NCBI RefSeq assembly: GCF_018918285.1
Contig: NZ_JAHLQF010000001.1
Span: 1,007,284 to 1,071,283, forward strand
DNA from: Clostridium mobile
GTDB lineage: Bacteria > Bacillota > Clostridia > Clostridiales > Clostridiaceae
DNA length: 64,000 nucleotides
Direction: 5' to 3'
Shown: piece after piece, positions 44,405 through 53,744 of the stretch
How positions within the stretch are numbered: the stretch's first letter is position 1
Layout of the letters: every line of letters begins with the position of its first letter
Made by a program: the position numbers and the translations under genes
Notes under the pieces: generated by a model
The model's input: only the letters and a program-made list of their open reading frames with translations
Database searches by the model: none
Told to the model about the DNA's origin: nothing

Positions 44405-45666
44405 TTGATTATGTATACTAGAAAAAATATTGATTATTTAATTAATTTATATAGAAATATATGGTGGAATTCTAGTACAGAATTAAAACTACACATTGAA
44501 ACTACCACCTCCTTTGAAAAGAATAAAAACGAAAAAAAATTTGACCGTTTTATCAACTTGATGATAAACCATATAAAAAGTTTCCCAAAAGGGGACGAAA
44601 AACGACTAAAATGGAAAGAGAAGTTCGATAATTACATTGAAAATATTATTTTAAAGGAAAATGCTTTTAAGTTAGGCGTAATAGATAAAGAAATGAAAAG
44701 CGGATTCTTTAAAATTACAAAAGAATTTATAAAGGAATGTAAAAATTTTGATAGTAATTTAGATTATAAAGATATAGGTCAGGCTATGAGAAATGTGTGG
44801 ATAATTAGCATTTTCCAAAAATCATAGATAGTAATATTGAATTTACTAATGCTATCTTTGGTTATAGTATGCTTTATCCTTACACTGATAACTACCTAGA
44901 TGATCCGTCCATATCTATGGAAGAGAAAAGGTATTTTAATGAGCGGTTCTCAAAGAGATTAAAGGGTGAAAAAATTAAGAGTATTAATTGCCACGAAGAA
45001 ATGGTATATAGGTTAGTTGAATATATTGAATCAGTATTCAATAGAGATAATTATAAAGAAGTTTATGAAAAATTATTGTTAATCCACGATGGGCAAATTA
45101 AAAGTTTGATGCAGCAAGAGGTGTTAAGTATTCCTTATGAAAAAGATATTTTAGGTATATCTATTGAAAAAGGGGGAGCCTCTGTTTTAGTAGACGGATA
45201 TCTCGTTAATGGGGCTTTGACAAAGGATGAAGAAATATTTGCCTATGGATATGGATTCTTGCTTCAACTCTGCGATGATCTCCAAGATGTAAGTATGGAT
45301 TTAAAAAACAATCACATGACCATAATGTCACAATTAGCTGGAAAATATCCTCTTGATATGATTACTAATAAATTAATAAACCTCACTATAAATATAATAG
45401 ATACAGAAAACTGCTTTAAAGGAAGCAACAAAGAAGAGCTAAAAGAACTTATTAAAAACAACTGTATAATCATGATACTTTTTTCTATTGCTCATAATAA
45501 AAAATTTTACTCTAATGAATATATTAAAACAATAGAAAACTTTTTGCCTTTTACATTGAGTTATATAGATAATCTTAAATCTAACTTAGAAACAAAATTT
45601 AACACGCTAGATCCTACCTACAATAATACTTCTATAGAAGATATCTTGTTATATTTACTTGATTAA
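44405..45666 (+). pseudogene. Class I isoprenoid-synthase-like gene with a single frameshift
   Basis: Two adjacent frames make up one gene. The first (44405-44827, 140 residues) ends at a TAG just past an A5 run (44817-44821). With one more A the frame reads straight on through IDSNIEFTNAIFGYSM into the second frame (to 45666). The second part carries the two Asp-rich blocks of class I terpenoid synthases, DNYLDD and CDDLQDV, so the protein would be an all-helical, Mg-diphosphate-binding enzyme of about 420 residues. TTG 44405 starts it, ten bases after GGAG. It is either a recent pseudogene, a slippage-controlled gene or a sequencing error. Confidence 0.75.
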
Positions 45667-45685
45667 ATTTTATTTAAATCTATAA

Positions 45686-45733
45686 GGAGCTAAATATATA
45701 ATTTTAAAATAGTTTTTTTATATACTTAGCTCC
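45686..45733. terminator. Hairpin terminator, possibly a decayed copy of the hairpin repeat
   Basis: GGAGCTAAATATATAA pairs with TTATATACTTAGCTCC with one extra base, around a T-rich loop. The GAGCTAA/TTAGCTC arm ends match repeat copies A and B, but the GCGACTTTTTC core is missing. It lies just after the frameshifted gene and probably acts as a terminator. Confidence 0.55.
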
Positions 45734-45797
45734 CATTTTACGTGCTGATTTTATGTACTATTTTTATTTAATAATTATAATATTATCTTTGTGAAAA

Positions 45798-46304
45798 TTA
45801 TAATGCTTTTGATTTCATATCTATATACTTCTCTAAGGTTTTTATATGCATTGGGTAAAATCTATTTTTATCTTTGACTATCAATTCTTTTAAATCCTTT
45901 AATGATATCCATCTAATATTTTTTGTCTCGTTAGTTTTTGCCAACATTTCTCCCTTTACTTTACATATAAATGTTTCTACCATTACAGGATAGTTTCCTT
46001 CTATATTTTGAGAGCATGCAAAAGGAGTATAGTTCAATACTTTATATCTATTTGATTCAAAAATAGTTGAATCTTTTTCTCCATCTATTTCAGTAACTTG
46101 CAAGCCAGTTTCTTCCCATATCTCCCTTCTAAGGCATTCATATATATTTTCAAACTCTCTAATCTTCCCTGCTGGTATCTCAAGTAACCCTTCTTCTAAT
46201 TTAGCATCCTCTTTAGATCTCTCTTGAATTAAAATATAGTCTATACCATCTACGTTTTTTTCTATTATTCCACCTGCTGCCGGTTTAGAAAATCTTTCTA
46301 TCAT
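45798..46304 (-). CDS. Nudix hydrolase (ADP-ribose pyrophosphatase-like)
   Basis: A 168-residue Nudix protein. The box is split as PAGKIREFENIYECLRREI and WEETGLQV near residue 42-68, the AGK start being typical of ADP-ribose pyrophosphatases. AGGAGG lies before the ATG. It probably cleaves ADP-ribose or a related nucleotide sugar; specificity is inferred. Confidence 0.87.
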   Translation of the reverse strand: MIERFSKPAAGGIIEKNVDGIDYILIQERSKEDAKLEEGLLEIPAGKIREFENIYECLRREIWEETGLQVTEIDGEKDSTIFESNRYKVLNYTPFACSQNIEGNYPVMVETFICKVKGEMLAKTNETKNIRWISLKDLKELIVKDKNRFYPMHIKTLEKYIDMKSKAL

Positions 46305-46373
46305 AATTCTTTCCTCCTAAAAATCTACAATTTAACTCTGTATAAAATATGGTTCTATATGTTAGTTAAAAAC

Positions 46374-46417
46374 AAACAACCCCTCTCATATAATTTTTAA
46401 GTTGAGAGAGATTGTTT
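46374..46417 (-). terminator. Terminator after the three-gene unit
   Basis: AAACAACCCCTCTCA pairs imperfectly with TTGAGAGAGATTGTTT; on the minus strand the stem is followed by GTTTGTTTTT. It closes the unit 46458-48596. Confidence 0.7.
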
Positions 46418-46457
46418 TATTTGTTTATTTAATTAATTATTTATCTAATTATCTATT

Positions 46458-47303
46458 TTAATTAGTACAGTAAATAATGCCTTTATTCTTCAATTCATCA
46501 AATGTTTCTTTAACAATATTATATATTTCCGGCTTGATTCCCGTAAGCTTTATTGAATTAAACGTTAAATCAAATAAAAATAACTTTTCTAAATTACTTA
46601 AAGATATAATTTTAGGGATTAAATTTTTAGGGATTATAATATTCTTTGAATCTTTATTTATAAACGTATCTATATATTTTACTATTTCATTATTGTCGAT
46701 CATTATTGCAATAACCTCAGCTTTAGTTTTTGCATTTTTTATTTTCTCTTCAGCATATTGTGAATCTATCTTTCCCTCTTTTTCTTGCACTTTTATATCT
46801 TCTATTTCTTTTTCTTTAATATTTTTTATACTTTCAGCTTCCTGAGCCTTGATAGATATATCTTTATAATTTATTTCCTTAATTTGAGAAACTATATATT
46901 TAAAATTTTCCAGCATATTTTCATTAAATAATACTTTAATTGTAAACCATCCTATTATTAATACTTTTACAACTTCTATATTTAATATAACTTTGAAAAT
47001 TTCATTTAAAATAAACCCGATATTTAAAAATAGCTTATTCCATTGCTCCCATAATATCTTATATGAGTTATTTAAATTTAATTCTATCCCTTTAGATCTC
47101 ATGTATATATAATTATAAATAAAGTAGCTCATTATTAATAATAAAAATAAAGGATATTCTTTTTTAATAATAGATACTAACTTAAAGGAAAAGCTATTAT
47201 CGTTAACTTTATTTTTTCTATAGAATGCAAAGGCTACTAATAATATGCATCCTAATAAAAATATATAGTCTGAAACTAAAATATTATTCAAATTAAGCGC
47301 CAT
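46458..47303 (-). CDS. Membrane protein with coiled coil, unknown function
   Basis: A 281-residue protein. Four hydrophobic segments lie in the first ~130 residues (about 9-25, 50-66, 87-105 and 111-127), then a Lys/Glu-rich coiled coil at about 140-190 and a soluble C-terminal domain of about 90 residues. No motif is recognised. It begins two bases after the stop of the wHTH/zinc-ribbon gene, with no clear ribosome site of its own, so it is probably translated by coupling. It may be the membrane effector or anchor of a three-gene unit. Confidence 0.7.
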   Translation of the reverse strand: MALNLNNILVSDYIFLLGCILLVAFAFYRKNKVNDNSFSFKLVSIIKKEYPLFLLLIMSYFIYNYIYMRSKGIELNLNNSYKILWEQWNKLFLNIGFILNEIFKVILNIEVVKVLIIGWFTIKVLFNENMLENFKYIVSQIKEINYKDISIKAQEAESIKNIKEKEIEDIKVQEKEGKIDSQYAEEKIKNAKTKAEVIAIMIDNNEIVKYIDTFINKDSKNIIIPKNLIPKIISLSNLEKLFLFDLTFNSIKLTGIKPEIYNIVKETFDELKNKGIIYCTN

Positions 47304-47305
47304 TA

Positions 47306-47653
47306 TTATCTATCTTTTAAACTCATTTTAAATCTCTCATTATTATCATGAGGATAATAACTTTCTTTACAATAACTGCATACTACCAATTGATCTTCTG
47401 TTTCAGACACATTTTCATAGGTACAAATAGGACATCGAGATGAATATATTTTTTTAATTATTCCTTTGCTTTGTAGTTCAGTTATAGCTTTAAATACTAA
47501 AGATTGATCATTGTTTATCTTTTTGGATACATAAGAAATTGTTACACCTCTATCACCTATAGTATCAAGAAGCCTAACTATATTTTTATTAATATTATGA
47601 CATTGCATATTCTGTGGATAATTCATAGTCTGGGAAGATTTCTCTGCATACAT
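47306..47653 (-). CDS. Winged-helix plus zinc-ribbon small protein
   Basis: A 115-residue protein. Residues 22-70 form a likely winged helix (LLDTIGDRGVTISYVSKKIN and LVFKAITELQSKGIIKK). Residues 73-100 hold CPIC and CSYC, a zinc ribbon. It starts at ATG 47653 behind GGAGG although this overlaps the upstream gene by 59 bases; the ribosome site shows that the overlap is real. It could be a DNA- or RNA-binding regulator of the unit. Confidence 0.75.
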   Translation of the reverse strand: MYAEKSSQTMNYPQNMQCHNINKNIVRLLDTIGDRGVTISYVSKKINNDQSLVFKAITELQSKGIIKKIYSSRCPICTYENVSETEDQLVVCSYCKESYYPHDNNERFKMSLKDR

Positions 47654-48596
47654 TTTGGATTACCTCCGTGTCAAAATGTGTAATACTTGATATAATTTCA
47701 CCTTGATTTCTTAATTGAAACCATCTATGCCCAATATTGCATTCCATGGTCTTAACTGTATGCTCTTCATTATCTAATGCATATTTAATAGCTCTTAACC
47801 TATACTCATTATGTCTTCCATCTTCTTTACTGCTTCTTAAATTATTTTTAGGTTCTATTGGGTCTGAAGTTTCAATTGCTATCACTTCTTTTGAATTTTC
47901 TTCGTTTAATTCAACTGATTGTAGATAGTTTTTTATGTAATTATTCAAATAGTAGTCAAAGCTACACTTAGTTAATGTATTTTGATCACCTTCTGCAAAC
48001 AAATTGTAAAAAGCTTGCTTTTTCTCTATTATAGCTTTACCTTTTGAACTACTATCATCATCTTCATTTTGAACATCATTATAAAACATGGCCACAATAC
48101 CTTCCTTTAAGTCAATAACAAATTTTGTGTAATGATAATATATTTCATTTGTATTTGTCACCACATTATATCTATCTACTTCCGCTGTCTCATATTTCCG
48201 CAATTGAGCCATTTTTATTATAGTAAATCTATCATAAAAATTTACATAACAAGGATATAGTATTTCATCAACTCTTTTTACTTCCTTATTGTTTATAGTA
48301 TTATTTAACCTATTATTTATCTTGAACTGTTCTCTTAACATAGGGCATAATAACTCTTCTTGCTCTTTTTCTCTTAAATAAAACACAGAGACTTTCTTAA
48401 AAGCTATATCTTCAAGATTAAAAAGAACTTCACTTTCATTTATTATACTATACTTTTCTGTAAAAACATTCAAAAAATCATTTAAATTTTTTTCACTAAT
48501 GGAAATATTATACTTACTATTTATATAATTTTTAATATATTCATACTGCAGACCAACCATCCCTAATGACTTCCACCTTAACTCATTTAGGTTCAC
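47595..48596 (-). CDS. Protein of unknown function, first gene of a three-gene unit
   Basis: A 333-residue soluble protein without signal peptide or membrane helix. I do not recognise the family. An N-terminal helical region (about 1-60) is followed by a mixed alpha/beta part with RRVDEILYPC-like and YNVVTNTNEIYYHYTKFVID segments; an acidic stretch NEDDDSSSKGK lies near residue 178, and the C-terminal part has VKTMECNIGHRWFQLRNQGE. GTG 48596 follows GGAGGG by eight bases. The next two genes are fused to it by overlap and a 2-base gap, so the three act together. Confidence 0.7.
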   Translation of the reverse strand: MNLNELRWKSLGMVGLQYEYIKNYINSKYNISISEKNLNDFLNVFTEKYSIINESEVLFNLEDIAFKKVSVFYLREKEQEELLCPMLREQFKINNRLNNTINNKEVKRVDEILYPCYVNFYDRFTIIKMAQLRKYETAEVDRYNVVTNTNEIYYHYTKFVIDLKEGIVAMFYNDVQNEDDDSSSKGKAIIEKKQAFYNLFAEGDQNTLTKCSFDYYLNNYIKNYLQSVELNEENSKEVIAIETSDPIEPKNNLRSSKEDGRHNEYRLRAIKYALDNEEHTVKTMECNIGHRWFQLRNQGEIISSITHFDTEVIQNVCREIFPDYELSTEYAMS

Positions 48597-48790
48597 TACA
48601 GTTCCCTCCCCCAATAAAATATATTATTGAACTCTTAAGAACATTACTATATAATATGTATACAAACCATTAAGAACACCTATTACTTAAAAATTATTAG
48701 AATTATAATTCAGAACTCTACTTCATTGTAAATCTTTTCCATGGTTTTTTCAACCATTTTTATAGTATTATTATAAATTCTTTTAAACTT

Positions 48791-48829
48791 AAAAAAAATT
48801 CCATGAGTCAGAGTAACCTAACCCATGGA
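48791..48829 (-). terminator. Terminator after the coiled-coil orphan
   Basis: On the minus strand TCCATGGGTTAG pairs with CTGACTCATGGA (12 base pairs with two wobbles, 6-base loop) and is followed by eight U residues. It ends the gene at 48893. The spacer 48615-48790 shows nothing else. Confidence 0.88.
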
Positions 48830-48892
48830 TTTTCATTTTGTTTTCTCTTATATAGATATATATTTAGATTAATAGTTAATTATGTAGATATT

Positions 48893-49762
48893 TTAAGCTA
48901 TAGTATTAACTGATGCTCCAGTGGAAAATACTTCTCCTTTAACAATATCATCATATACTTTAATCTTTTTTACGTTTAATTGACTTTCCTCATATGAATT
49001 AACTTGTTTATTATTTTCTTTAGTGTCCTCAGTTGAAATTTTTAAATTACTTTCTGAATCCTTATCTTTTTTTATGGCTTTTGAAATACGATTATTTACA
49101 TTATTTGATATATCTATTATTTTACCATCTAAAGCTTCAGATTTTATTTTTAGCTCTTCTGATCTTACAGGATCACTATGTTCCCAGAATTTAGATTCCC
49201 TTCTGAGAGTTATTTGAGCCGCTCTAACACTGCTAAAATTTTTTATATCATTCTTTGAATTTATAACAGCTTTCATAGTGTTAGATAAAAGTGGATCCTT
49301 CTTATTTGAATTTTCCTCTCCACTATTTTCTTTTTTGTTTTTCACATTGTTCTTATCTTCTTTATCTATTTTACTTTCTTTATCTGCTCCTAAACTTTTA
49401 CGCTTTTCTTCAAGTTTAATTTTTCCTATCTGCTCTTCTATTTCTCGAATCTGTTTATCAATCTCTTCCAGACCACTCTCTATAGCACTTGAACTCGCTC
49501 CTTTTTTTAATGCATCACTTAGATAATTATTTTTTCTTTCCATCAAATTTTGTTTCTGTTCCATTAAACTTTTAATCATAGTATTTTGATTTTTTTTGCC
49601 CATATTTTGATTAAAATTGTTAGATAAAGGATTATTTATAGAAGTTTTATTTTGTTTTGAGTTATTATCTTTAGCCCCTATTTTTATAGTGGATCCCGTT
49701 GTAGTCCTATTATAATTTGACATACTAGCCATAGGGCTCCACGATGACAAAGATAGATACAT
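48893..49762 (-). CDS. Low-complexity coiled-coil protein, unknown function
   Basis: A 289-residue hydrophilic protein, rich in Lys, Asn, Ser and Glu. There is a coiled coil at about residues 62-125 (LMEQKQNLMERKNNYLSDAL, then IDKQIREIEEQIGKIKLEEK), then a charged linker, then a second helical part. No signal peptide or membrane segment. GGGGAGG lies before the ATG, and a strong terminator follows the stop, so it is monocistronic. It sits between the unknown unit and the tubulin locus; a link to either is speculative. Confidence 0.72.
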   Translation of the reverse strand: MYLSLSSWSPMASMSNYNRTTTGSTIKIGAKDNNSKQNKTSINNPLSNNFNQNMGKKNQNTMIKSLMEQKQNLMERKNNYLSDALKKGASSSAIESGLEEIDKQIREIEEQIGKIKLEEKRKSLGADKESKIDKEDKNNVKNKKENSGEENSNKKDPLLSNTMKAVINSKNDIKNFSSVRAAQITLRRESKFWEHSDPVRSEELKIKSEALDGKIIDISNNVNNRISKAIKKDKDSESNLKISTEDTKENNKQVNSYEESQLNVKKIKVYDDIVKGEVFSTGASVNTIA

Positions 49763-49872
49763 GATATTTCCTCCCCATATTAATAGTAATTTCCATTTGT
49801 TAAAATTATCCTATTTTACTATGTATCGTCTAAATTTCAAATTACTTTATTATAAAAAATTAACGCTCTTAG

Positions 49873-50487
49873 TTATGCTAGTCCATATAATTCGGCAAAA
49901 GGGTCCCATTCTCTATCTTCATTCCATTTATACTCAATACCATTGCTAATTTCTATGGCCTTTTCTCTTCCCATTAAATGCTCTATAAATCCTAATGTCA
50001 TATCCATTCCTGCAGAAACCCCTGATGAAGTAAATATATTGCCGTCATTTACCCATCTAGCTTTTTTTATCCATACTATATCCTTACCTTGATCCATTAC
50101 CCAATTAAAAGCTCTTTTATTTGTGGTAGCTTTTTTCCCCGTTAGTATTCCTGCTTTAGCTAATAGAGCTGCTCCTGTGCAAACACTCATAATATATTTT
50201 GATTCCCTATTAATATTTTCTATAAGATGAATTAATTTTTCATCATTAACCTTTTCTCTTGCACCCATTCCTCCTGGAACAAATAAAATATTCTCTTCAC
50301 TATTATTATTATTATTATATGTACTTGTATCAATTCTTACATTTTGAGAACTTGAAATAATTCCACCATCTAGAGATATAAAGTTTAACTTAAAAATTTC
50401 TGGTAACCGTCCTAATATTTCAACTGGCCCAAAAACATCTAATGTTTCAAACTCTTCAAATAAAATTATATTAACAACATAACTCAT
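49873..50487 (-). CDS. DJ-1/PfpI family protein
   Basis: A 204-residue protein of the class I glutamine-amidotransferase-like superfamily. The nucleophile elbow is [15 protein letters not shown] near residue 97, preceded by [24 protein letters not shown] at the start is typical of the AraC-regulator-like/isonitrile-hydratase subgroup. ATG 50487 follows GGAGGG. It lies downstream of the GTPase operon but behind a hairpin, so membership in it is uncertain. Confidence 0.85.
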   Translation of the reverse strand: MSYVVNIILFEEFETLDVFGPVEILGRLPEIFKLNFISLDGGIISSSQNVRIDTSTYNNNNNSEENILFVPGGMGAREKVNDEKLIHLIENINRESKYIMSVCTGAALLAKAGILTGKKATTNKRAFNWVMDQGKDIVWIKKARWVNDGNIFTSSGVSAGMDMTLGFIEHLMGREKAIEISNGIEYKWNEDREWDPFAELYGLA

Positions 50488-50503
50488 TTTTCCCTCCAAG
50501 ATT

Positions 50504-50538
50504 AAGTTTTAATTTTTAAGCTGATAAAATTAAAACTT
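50504..50538 (-). terminator. AT-rich hairpin after the GAP1-like gene, possible operon end
   Basis: AAGTTTTAATTTT (50504-50516) pairs perfectly with AAAATTAAAACTT (50526-50538). It lies right behind the stop of the last gene of the tubulin locus. The following U-tract is poor, so termination may be partial. Confidence 0.45.
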
Positions 50539-50540
50539 TT

Positions 50541-51719
50541 CTATTTTCCTTTACAAAAATTTTTAATTCTTTTTATGAGTTTTTTCAGAGCTATAATATA
50601 TTTTTTGCTCTTATCTTCCATGTTTTTATTACAACGACTATGACTATTATAATCTTTCTCTGTAAATTCATGGCATCCTAAACTTTCATTTAAATTATTT
50701 TTTTTCTTATTAATATTTAAAAATTCTTTATATTTTGCTTCCATATCTTCTATATAACAATTGTTGTACTGACTGTGAATAAAATCAGTAATACTATCAT
50801 ATTCCTCAATATCTAATTTATTTTTCATATTAAATTGATCTACAGTTTTAAAAAAATCATTTAGCTTGTCTACCTTATCTATATTATCTATAATAAAGTC
50901 TGTAAAGCTATGCTCTGTCTCTAAGTCCTCTAAATAGAAATTATTATCTGCAAAATTAAATACATATCCCGCTTTTATCTCTGTTGTAAGTCTTTTTATA
51001 CTCCCTTTATTTAAAAACATAAGGTTTATAAGATCCTTATTTTGAGGCTCTTTCATATAAGTAATGAATCCAATCTTTCTTCTTACTTCAAAAGGAATAC
51101 ACCTATAAAGATATTTTAATATTTCCTTTGATATATTATTTAAATCCTTTGGTTCACAATCTAAAACTATATATATTTTTTTACCATATAAAGCTGCATT
51201 AAAAGAAGCTGTAATGAGCTTTTTAAATGTTTTTTCTTCTATGCCTGTCTTACTAAACATCTCATCCATAGATGAAAAACTCTCTGTATTTTTTCCTACG
51301 CTTGTTTCTAAAACCTCAGGAATGATTTTTCCCTTATCTACATCATAATTATCCACAAAGCCGTTTAAATAAATTATCTTCTCCGGTTTTTTTATATAAT
51401 CTTCTCTTTCTTTTTCTGAAATTATATAGCTATGTGTAAAATATCTATTTCTATTTCCTGTGTAATCCTTACCTGCAAAAACCGATTGTCCTATTATCAT
51501 TCTATTATCTTCTGTATTTACACAAAATAATGCTTGAGGATATTTTGCAATATCCTCTTCTCCAGCTAAAATAGATGGTGCTTCATAAAAACATAAGTTG
51601 TGAAGCACATTAGCTATAAAATCATCCTCTAGATTTATGCTTTTACCCACCGTATCATATCCTGGTGTATTACTGTATACACCCTTTTTATCCCTTGTGT
51701 AGTAATGTTGTTGTATCAT
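50541..51719 (-). CDS. GAP1-N2-like GTPase-associated protein
   Basis: A 392-residue soluble protein. Its first ~150 residues (IQQHYYTRDKKGVYSNTPGY, then NRYFTHSYIIS) match what I recall of GAP1-N2, the N-terminal domain of GTPase-associated protein 1. The C-terminal ~60 residues are charged and Lys-rich. ATG 51719 is behind GGAGGG and overlaps the GTPase stop as ATGA, so the two are tightly coupled and probably form a complex. It would serve as GTPase partner or regulator within the tubulin/vWA system. Confidence 0.75.
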   Translation of the reverse strand: MIQQHYYTRDKKGVYSNTPGYDTVGKSINLEDDFIANVLHNLCFYEAPSILAGEEDIAKYPQALFCVNTEDNRMIIGQSVFAGKDYTGNRNRYFTHSYIISEKEREDYIKKPEKIIYLNGFVDNYDVDKGKIIPEVLETSVGKNTESFSSMDEMFSKTGIEEKTFKKLITASFNAALYGKKIYIVLDCEPKDLNNISKEILKYLYRCIPFEVRRKIGFITYMKEPQNKDLINLMFLNKGSIKRLTTEIKAGYVFNFADNNFYLEDLETEHSFTDFIIDNIDKVDKLNDFFKTVDQFNMKNKLDIEEYDSITDFIHSQYNNCYIEDMEAKYKEFLNINKKKNNLNESLGCHEFTEKDYNSHSRCNKNMEDKSKKYIIALKKLIKRIKNFCKGK

Positions 51720-52990
51720 TGTCTCCCTCCATCCAAATAATTCATTTGATAGAGAAGCCATAAAAATGGTTCATCCACCCTTAAAGGATTTATGCTATTA
51801 CCGCTATCTATCTTTAAATTTTGTGGATTACAGCCTAAAGACGACACTGCAAAATATCCCGTAACTCCGAAATAAGTATCCATTGCTCCTTTAAAGGAAG
51901 CATCTGCTTTTGATAAAAATTTTCTCACTTCACCATCTATATTTTCAAATTCATTTAAATTAAAAAACTCGCTATGATCGTAATTTCTAAAAATATTGCT
52001 ATTTTCATTTATATATTCTTCATCATTTAAGTTTCTCAACATGTCGCTTTTTGTAACCACAATTGCAGTAGGTATATTGGTTTTCTCTTTAGACTGTTTA
52101 GATATAAAATTTTCAAATAGATAAACTATTATATCTTTAGGCTCTTGATACTTTTCTGTGAAATCCCCTTTCATTTCTCTGTTCATAAGACTTACTTTTT
52201 TTCTTAAAGTTCTCATCTGTAAAGGGTCTACAAGAAATATTATTCCATCAGAATTCTTAATGTGATCCCCATGTCTTTCTATATAATCTTTATCCGTCAT
52301 TCCTTCCCCAGGAATATCATAAAAAATAAAGGTGATTGGAGCTATTTTGTCATCTCTAAATTTCATATTTTCTATTAAAGGTTCCACATGTTGTTTTGGG
52401 GTAGGATCTAGCATTATATTCTTTTCAAAAATCTTTTCTTGATTTTCTCTTATTTCATCATTATATAGAGAACTTCCTGCAATAAGAGAGGCATTTATCC
52501 TCCCACAACTATACTTCTCTAATGTATATAAAAGAGTTGTCATATAAACAGATTTTCCAGCCTGTGAAGCTCCAACAACAGAAATAATTTTTGAAGGGCC
52601 CCTTCCTGAGGTTATAGGGAGTTCATTATGACAAAAAGGACAAAGTCTTTCACTGGTAGACATATCGTATTTATCCTTAATCTCTATTAAAACTCCATCC
52701 ACCCTTGTTTTATTCTTTTCTGGAAGATCCTTTGGTACAATTATAGGGTTTATTTCTCCTAATACACCTTTTCCAACTTTCTTATTATACTCATTTAGCA
52801 ATTCATCTACAGTTTTTTCATATTCAGGATCTCCATTTTCAAAGTGAGATGCTCTGAAAACCACCTGATCTGTCTTAAATTTTTTAAAACAAAATGGACA
52901 TGTTATCATAAAAGGTCCTTTTTCGTAAGTTGCCTTTTTATAATCATTATTTTCACTTCTGTTTCCTCTTAAAAAACTAAAAAGACCCAT
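51716..52990 (-). CDS. Zinc-ribbon GTPase, soluble
   Basis: A 424-residue P-loop protein. Cysteine pairs C31-x2-C34 (ITCPFCFK) and C117-x2-C120 (LCPFCH) form a split zinc ribbon. The NTPase core has Walker A GASQAGKSVY near residue 140, FYDIPGEGM as the DxxG switch and TKSD as base-recognition motif near residue 320. There is no membrane helix. It resembles the larger membrane-bound GTPase at 62632 in architecture (zinc ribbon then P-loop). It lies between the beta-rich protein and the GAP1-like partner. Confidence 0.8.
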   Translation of the reverse strand: MGLFSFLRGNRSENNDYKKATYEKGPFMITCPFCFKKFKTDQVVFRASHFENGDPEYEKTVDELLNEYNKKVGKGVLGEINPIIVPKDLPEKNKTRVDGVLIEIKDKYDMSTSERLCPFCHNELPITSGRGPSKIISVVGASQAGKSVYMTTLLYTLEKYSCGRINASLIAGSSLYNDEIRENQEKIFEKNIMLDPTPKQHVEPLIENMKFRDDKIAPITFIFYDIPGEGMTDKDYIERHGDHIKNSDGIIFLVDPLQMRTLRKKVSLMNREMKGDFTEKYQEPKDIIVYLFENFISKQSKEKTNIPTAIVVTKSDMLRNLNDEEYINENSNIFRNYDHSEFFNLNEFENIDGEVRKFLSKADASFKGAMDTYFGVTGYFAVSSLGCNPQNLKIDSGNSINPLRVDEPFLWLLYQMNYLDGGRQ

Positions 52991-53048
52991 TAAACATCCG
53001 TTCCTTTCACGCTTTAATTATTATATTTATTAGAAAAATTATGAAATT

Positions 53049-53696
53049 TTATCTCTGCTTAAGATTATATACATTACCGTATTTCTCTACATCCTTTATA
53101 AAAACCTTTATGTATTCATCTTTTTCTATAACTATTTCTGGCATAACATTTTCACCTGGATAAATATTATATATGAAATCAAATTGTATACCATCGTTTT
53201 TATTAACGGGATGGGAGTCTTTCTTTTTTACATAACATAAAACATCACTTTTTAGCTCTACATCTGAATTTATTATAATTTGAAGAGTCTTTTCCTTTGA
53301 AAAAATACTCTTAATACTCTTAATATGATTAATACTATAATATATATTCGGAATTCCCGTACTTACAATTATCTCATTTTCTCCGTCCTGTTGTTTTAAT
53401 AGCATCACATCTTCTTCTGCTTCACAGGCTGGGAAAACAAAAAATTTATATTGCTTTACTTCTTTTATAGTTTCTACATAACCATTGAATTCCTTGTACT
53501 CTTCTTTTGTATATAATTTTAGATGCTTATTCTCAATATGTTCCATTGAAAGTTCTTCAATGTTATCTATCTTTAATATATATACTATATCTATATTTTT
53601 AGGCCACTTCCATCTTATTGTAAATTTATCTTTATCTAAGGTATAATTTACTTGCCTTATTCCATTTTCATCCCCTTGAAACTCTTGTATCTTCAC
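53049..53696 (-). CDS. Beta-rich protein of unknown function in the tubulin/vWA locus
   Basis: A 215-residue soluble protein predicted to be almost all beta strand, possibly two Ig/FN3-like domains (TIRWKWPKNIDIVYILKID, and later LQIIINSDVELKSDVLCYVK). No catalytic motif, signal peptide or membrane segment. GTG 53696 fits a GGGG ribosome site better than the TTG one codon earlier. Its fixed place between the vWA and GTPase genes suggests an adaptor role. Confidence 0.7.
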   Translation of the reverse strand: MKIQEFQGDENGIRQVNYTLDKDKFTIRWKWPKNIDIVYILKIDNIEELSMEHIENKHLKLYTKEEYKEFNGYVETIKEVKQYKFFVFPACEAEEDVMLLKQQDGENEIIVSTGIPNIYYSINHIKSIKSIFSKEKTLQIIINSDVELKSDVLCYVKKKDSHPVNKNDGIQFDFIYNIYPGENVMPEIVIEKDEYIKVFIKDVEKYGNVYNLKQR

Positions 53697-53744
53697 CAAA
53701 ACACCCCTTCAAACATGCTTTAATAATAATAATGATAATAATAA

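Noticed and set aside
47306-48596. Frameshift joining the 333-residue protein and the wHTH/zinc-ribbon protein into one gene
   Set aside because: The second gene has its own GGAGG-ATG, and the first has a complete reading frame; two overlapping genes explain the data.
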